Shown one piece after another: positions 34,861 through 34,957 of a stretch of 34,957 nt of DNA. Each line of letters opens with the position of its first letter. Positions within the stretch are counted from its first letter, which is position 1. A model generated the notes under the pieces. The model was given only the letters and a program-made list of their open reading frames with translations, had not been told where the DNA came from and made no database searches. The translations under genes were made by a program, and so were the position numbers. Origin of the DNA: Bacteroidetes bacterium ADurb.Bin217. Its GTDB lineage: Bacteria; Bacteroidota; Bacteroidia; Bacteroidales; UBA1715. The stretch covers positions 1-34,957 of the forward strand of contig MWCJ01000029.1 of the NCBI GenBank assembly GCA_002069975.1, written 5' to 3'.

Positions 34861-34896
34861 GAATATATTTTTAGATTACGTATTGCATGGCGGCAC

Positions 34897-34934
34897 TTTT
34901 TGTTTCTTTTTTTGCTGTAGAAAAAAGAAAAAAA
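34897..34934. repeat. A/T-rich stem-loop
   Basis: TTTTTGTTTCTTTTTTT (34897-34913) and AAAAAAGAAAAAAA (34921-34934) pair with one mismatch and one bulge around GCTGTAG. Similar elements are common between Bacteroidota genes and may act as terminators for either strand. Confidence 0.5.
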
Positions 34935-34957
34935 TGAATGTTGTGAGATATAATCAA

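Larger units (their letters stand above)
34529..34957. other. Non-coding tail with inverted-repeat elements
   Basis: About 430 bp without a convincing ORF or recognisable RNA gene. It contains a long imperfect inverted repeat (34771-34860) and an A/T-rich stem-loop (34897-34934). No -7 box was recognised for a gene beyond the window edge. Confidence 0.5.

Overview
The window is AT-rich chromosomal DNA from a member of the Bacteroidota, most like the Bacteroidales and their relatives. Several independent signs point there. Promoters carry the Bacteroidota -7 element TAnnTTTG. Two proteins end in type IX secretion (T9SS) sorting domains. Lipoproteins are numerous. The gene orders rsfS-ftsH-LUD-cdsA-psd and DUF4290-murA are typical of the phylum. 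There is a HU-fold/SPOR envelope protein, a futalosine-pathway mqnA, and a heterodimeric methylmalonyl-CoA mutase. No rRNA, tRNA, CRISPR array or transposase gene was seen.

Layout. (1) 108-5335 is a tight forward operon: ribosome silencing factor, FtsH protease, a LUD-domain protein, CdsA and Psd for phosphatidylethanolamine synthesis, and MqnA for menaquinone. (2) 5440-7689 encodes an inner-membrane HU-like/SPOR protein and a glycoside hydrolase family 5 lipoprotein, closed by a strong terminator. (3) 8061-13445 encodes one 1794-residue secreted T9SS protein built of Ig-like modules. It contains two copies of a 729-bp unit that are identical over 666 bp. A GCAA-loop terminator follows. (4) 13647-17902 is housekeeping: a UvrD/PcrA helicase, then DUF4290 and murA overlapping by one base. 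The MurA has Asp in place of the catalytic-loop Cys. (5) 17923-19566 (minus) is an FHS-type sugar MFS transporter.

(6) 19567-28721 is more accessory in character. It holds several small secreted or lipid-anchored proteins of unknown function, two short gene remnants, a 21-bp tandem repeat, and a TPR-like/CAP-domain protein overlapping rnhB. A small lipoprotein/GNAT/HAD operon comes next. Last is a LuxR-type regulator divergent from a four-gene lipoprotein cluster. Between regulator and cluster, a perfect dyad (TACCCA-TTAG-TGGGTA) sits almost midway between two opposed -7 boxes. This looks like a shared operator and is the most system-like feature in the window. (7) 28831-30270 is a flippase-like polysaccharide exporter with a GTG start. 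(8) 30362-34470 is mutA-mutB, the small subunit carrying an unusual nine-cysteine segment. A terminator follows, then about 430 bp of non-coding DNA with a long imperfect inverted repeat.

Most gene assignments rest on motifs and overall family resemblance read by eye. No database search was run. Several small secreted proteins have no recognisable function, and I say so for each.
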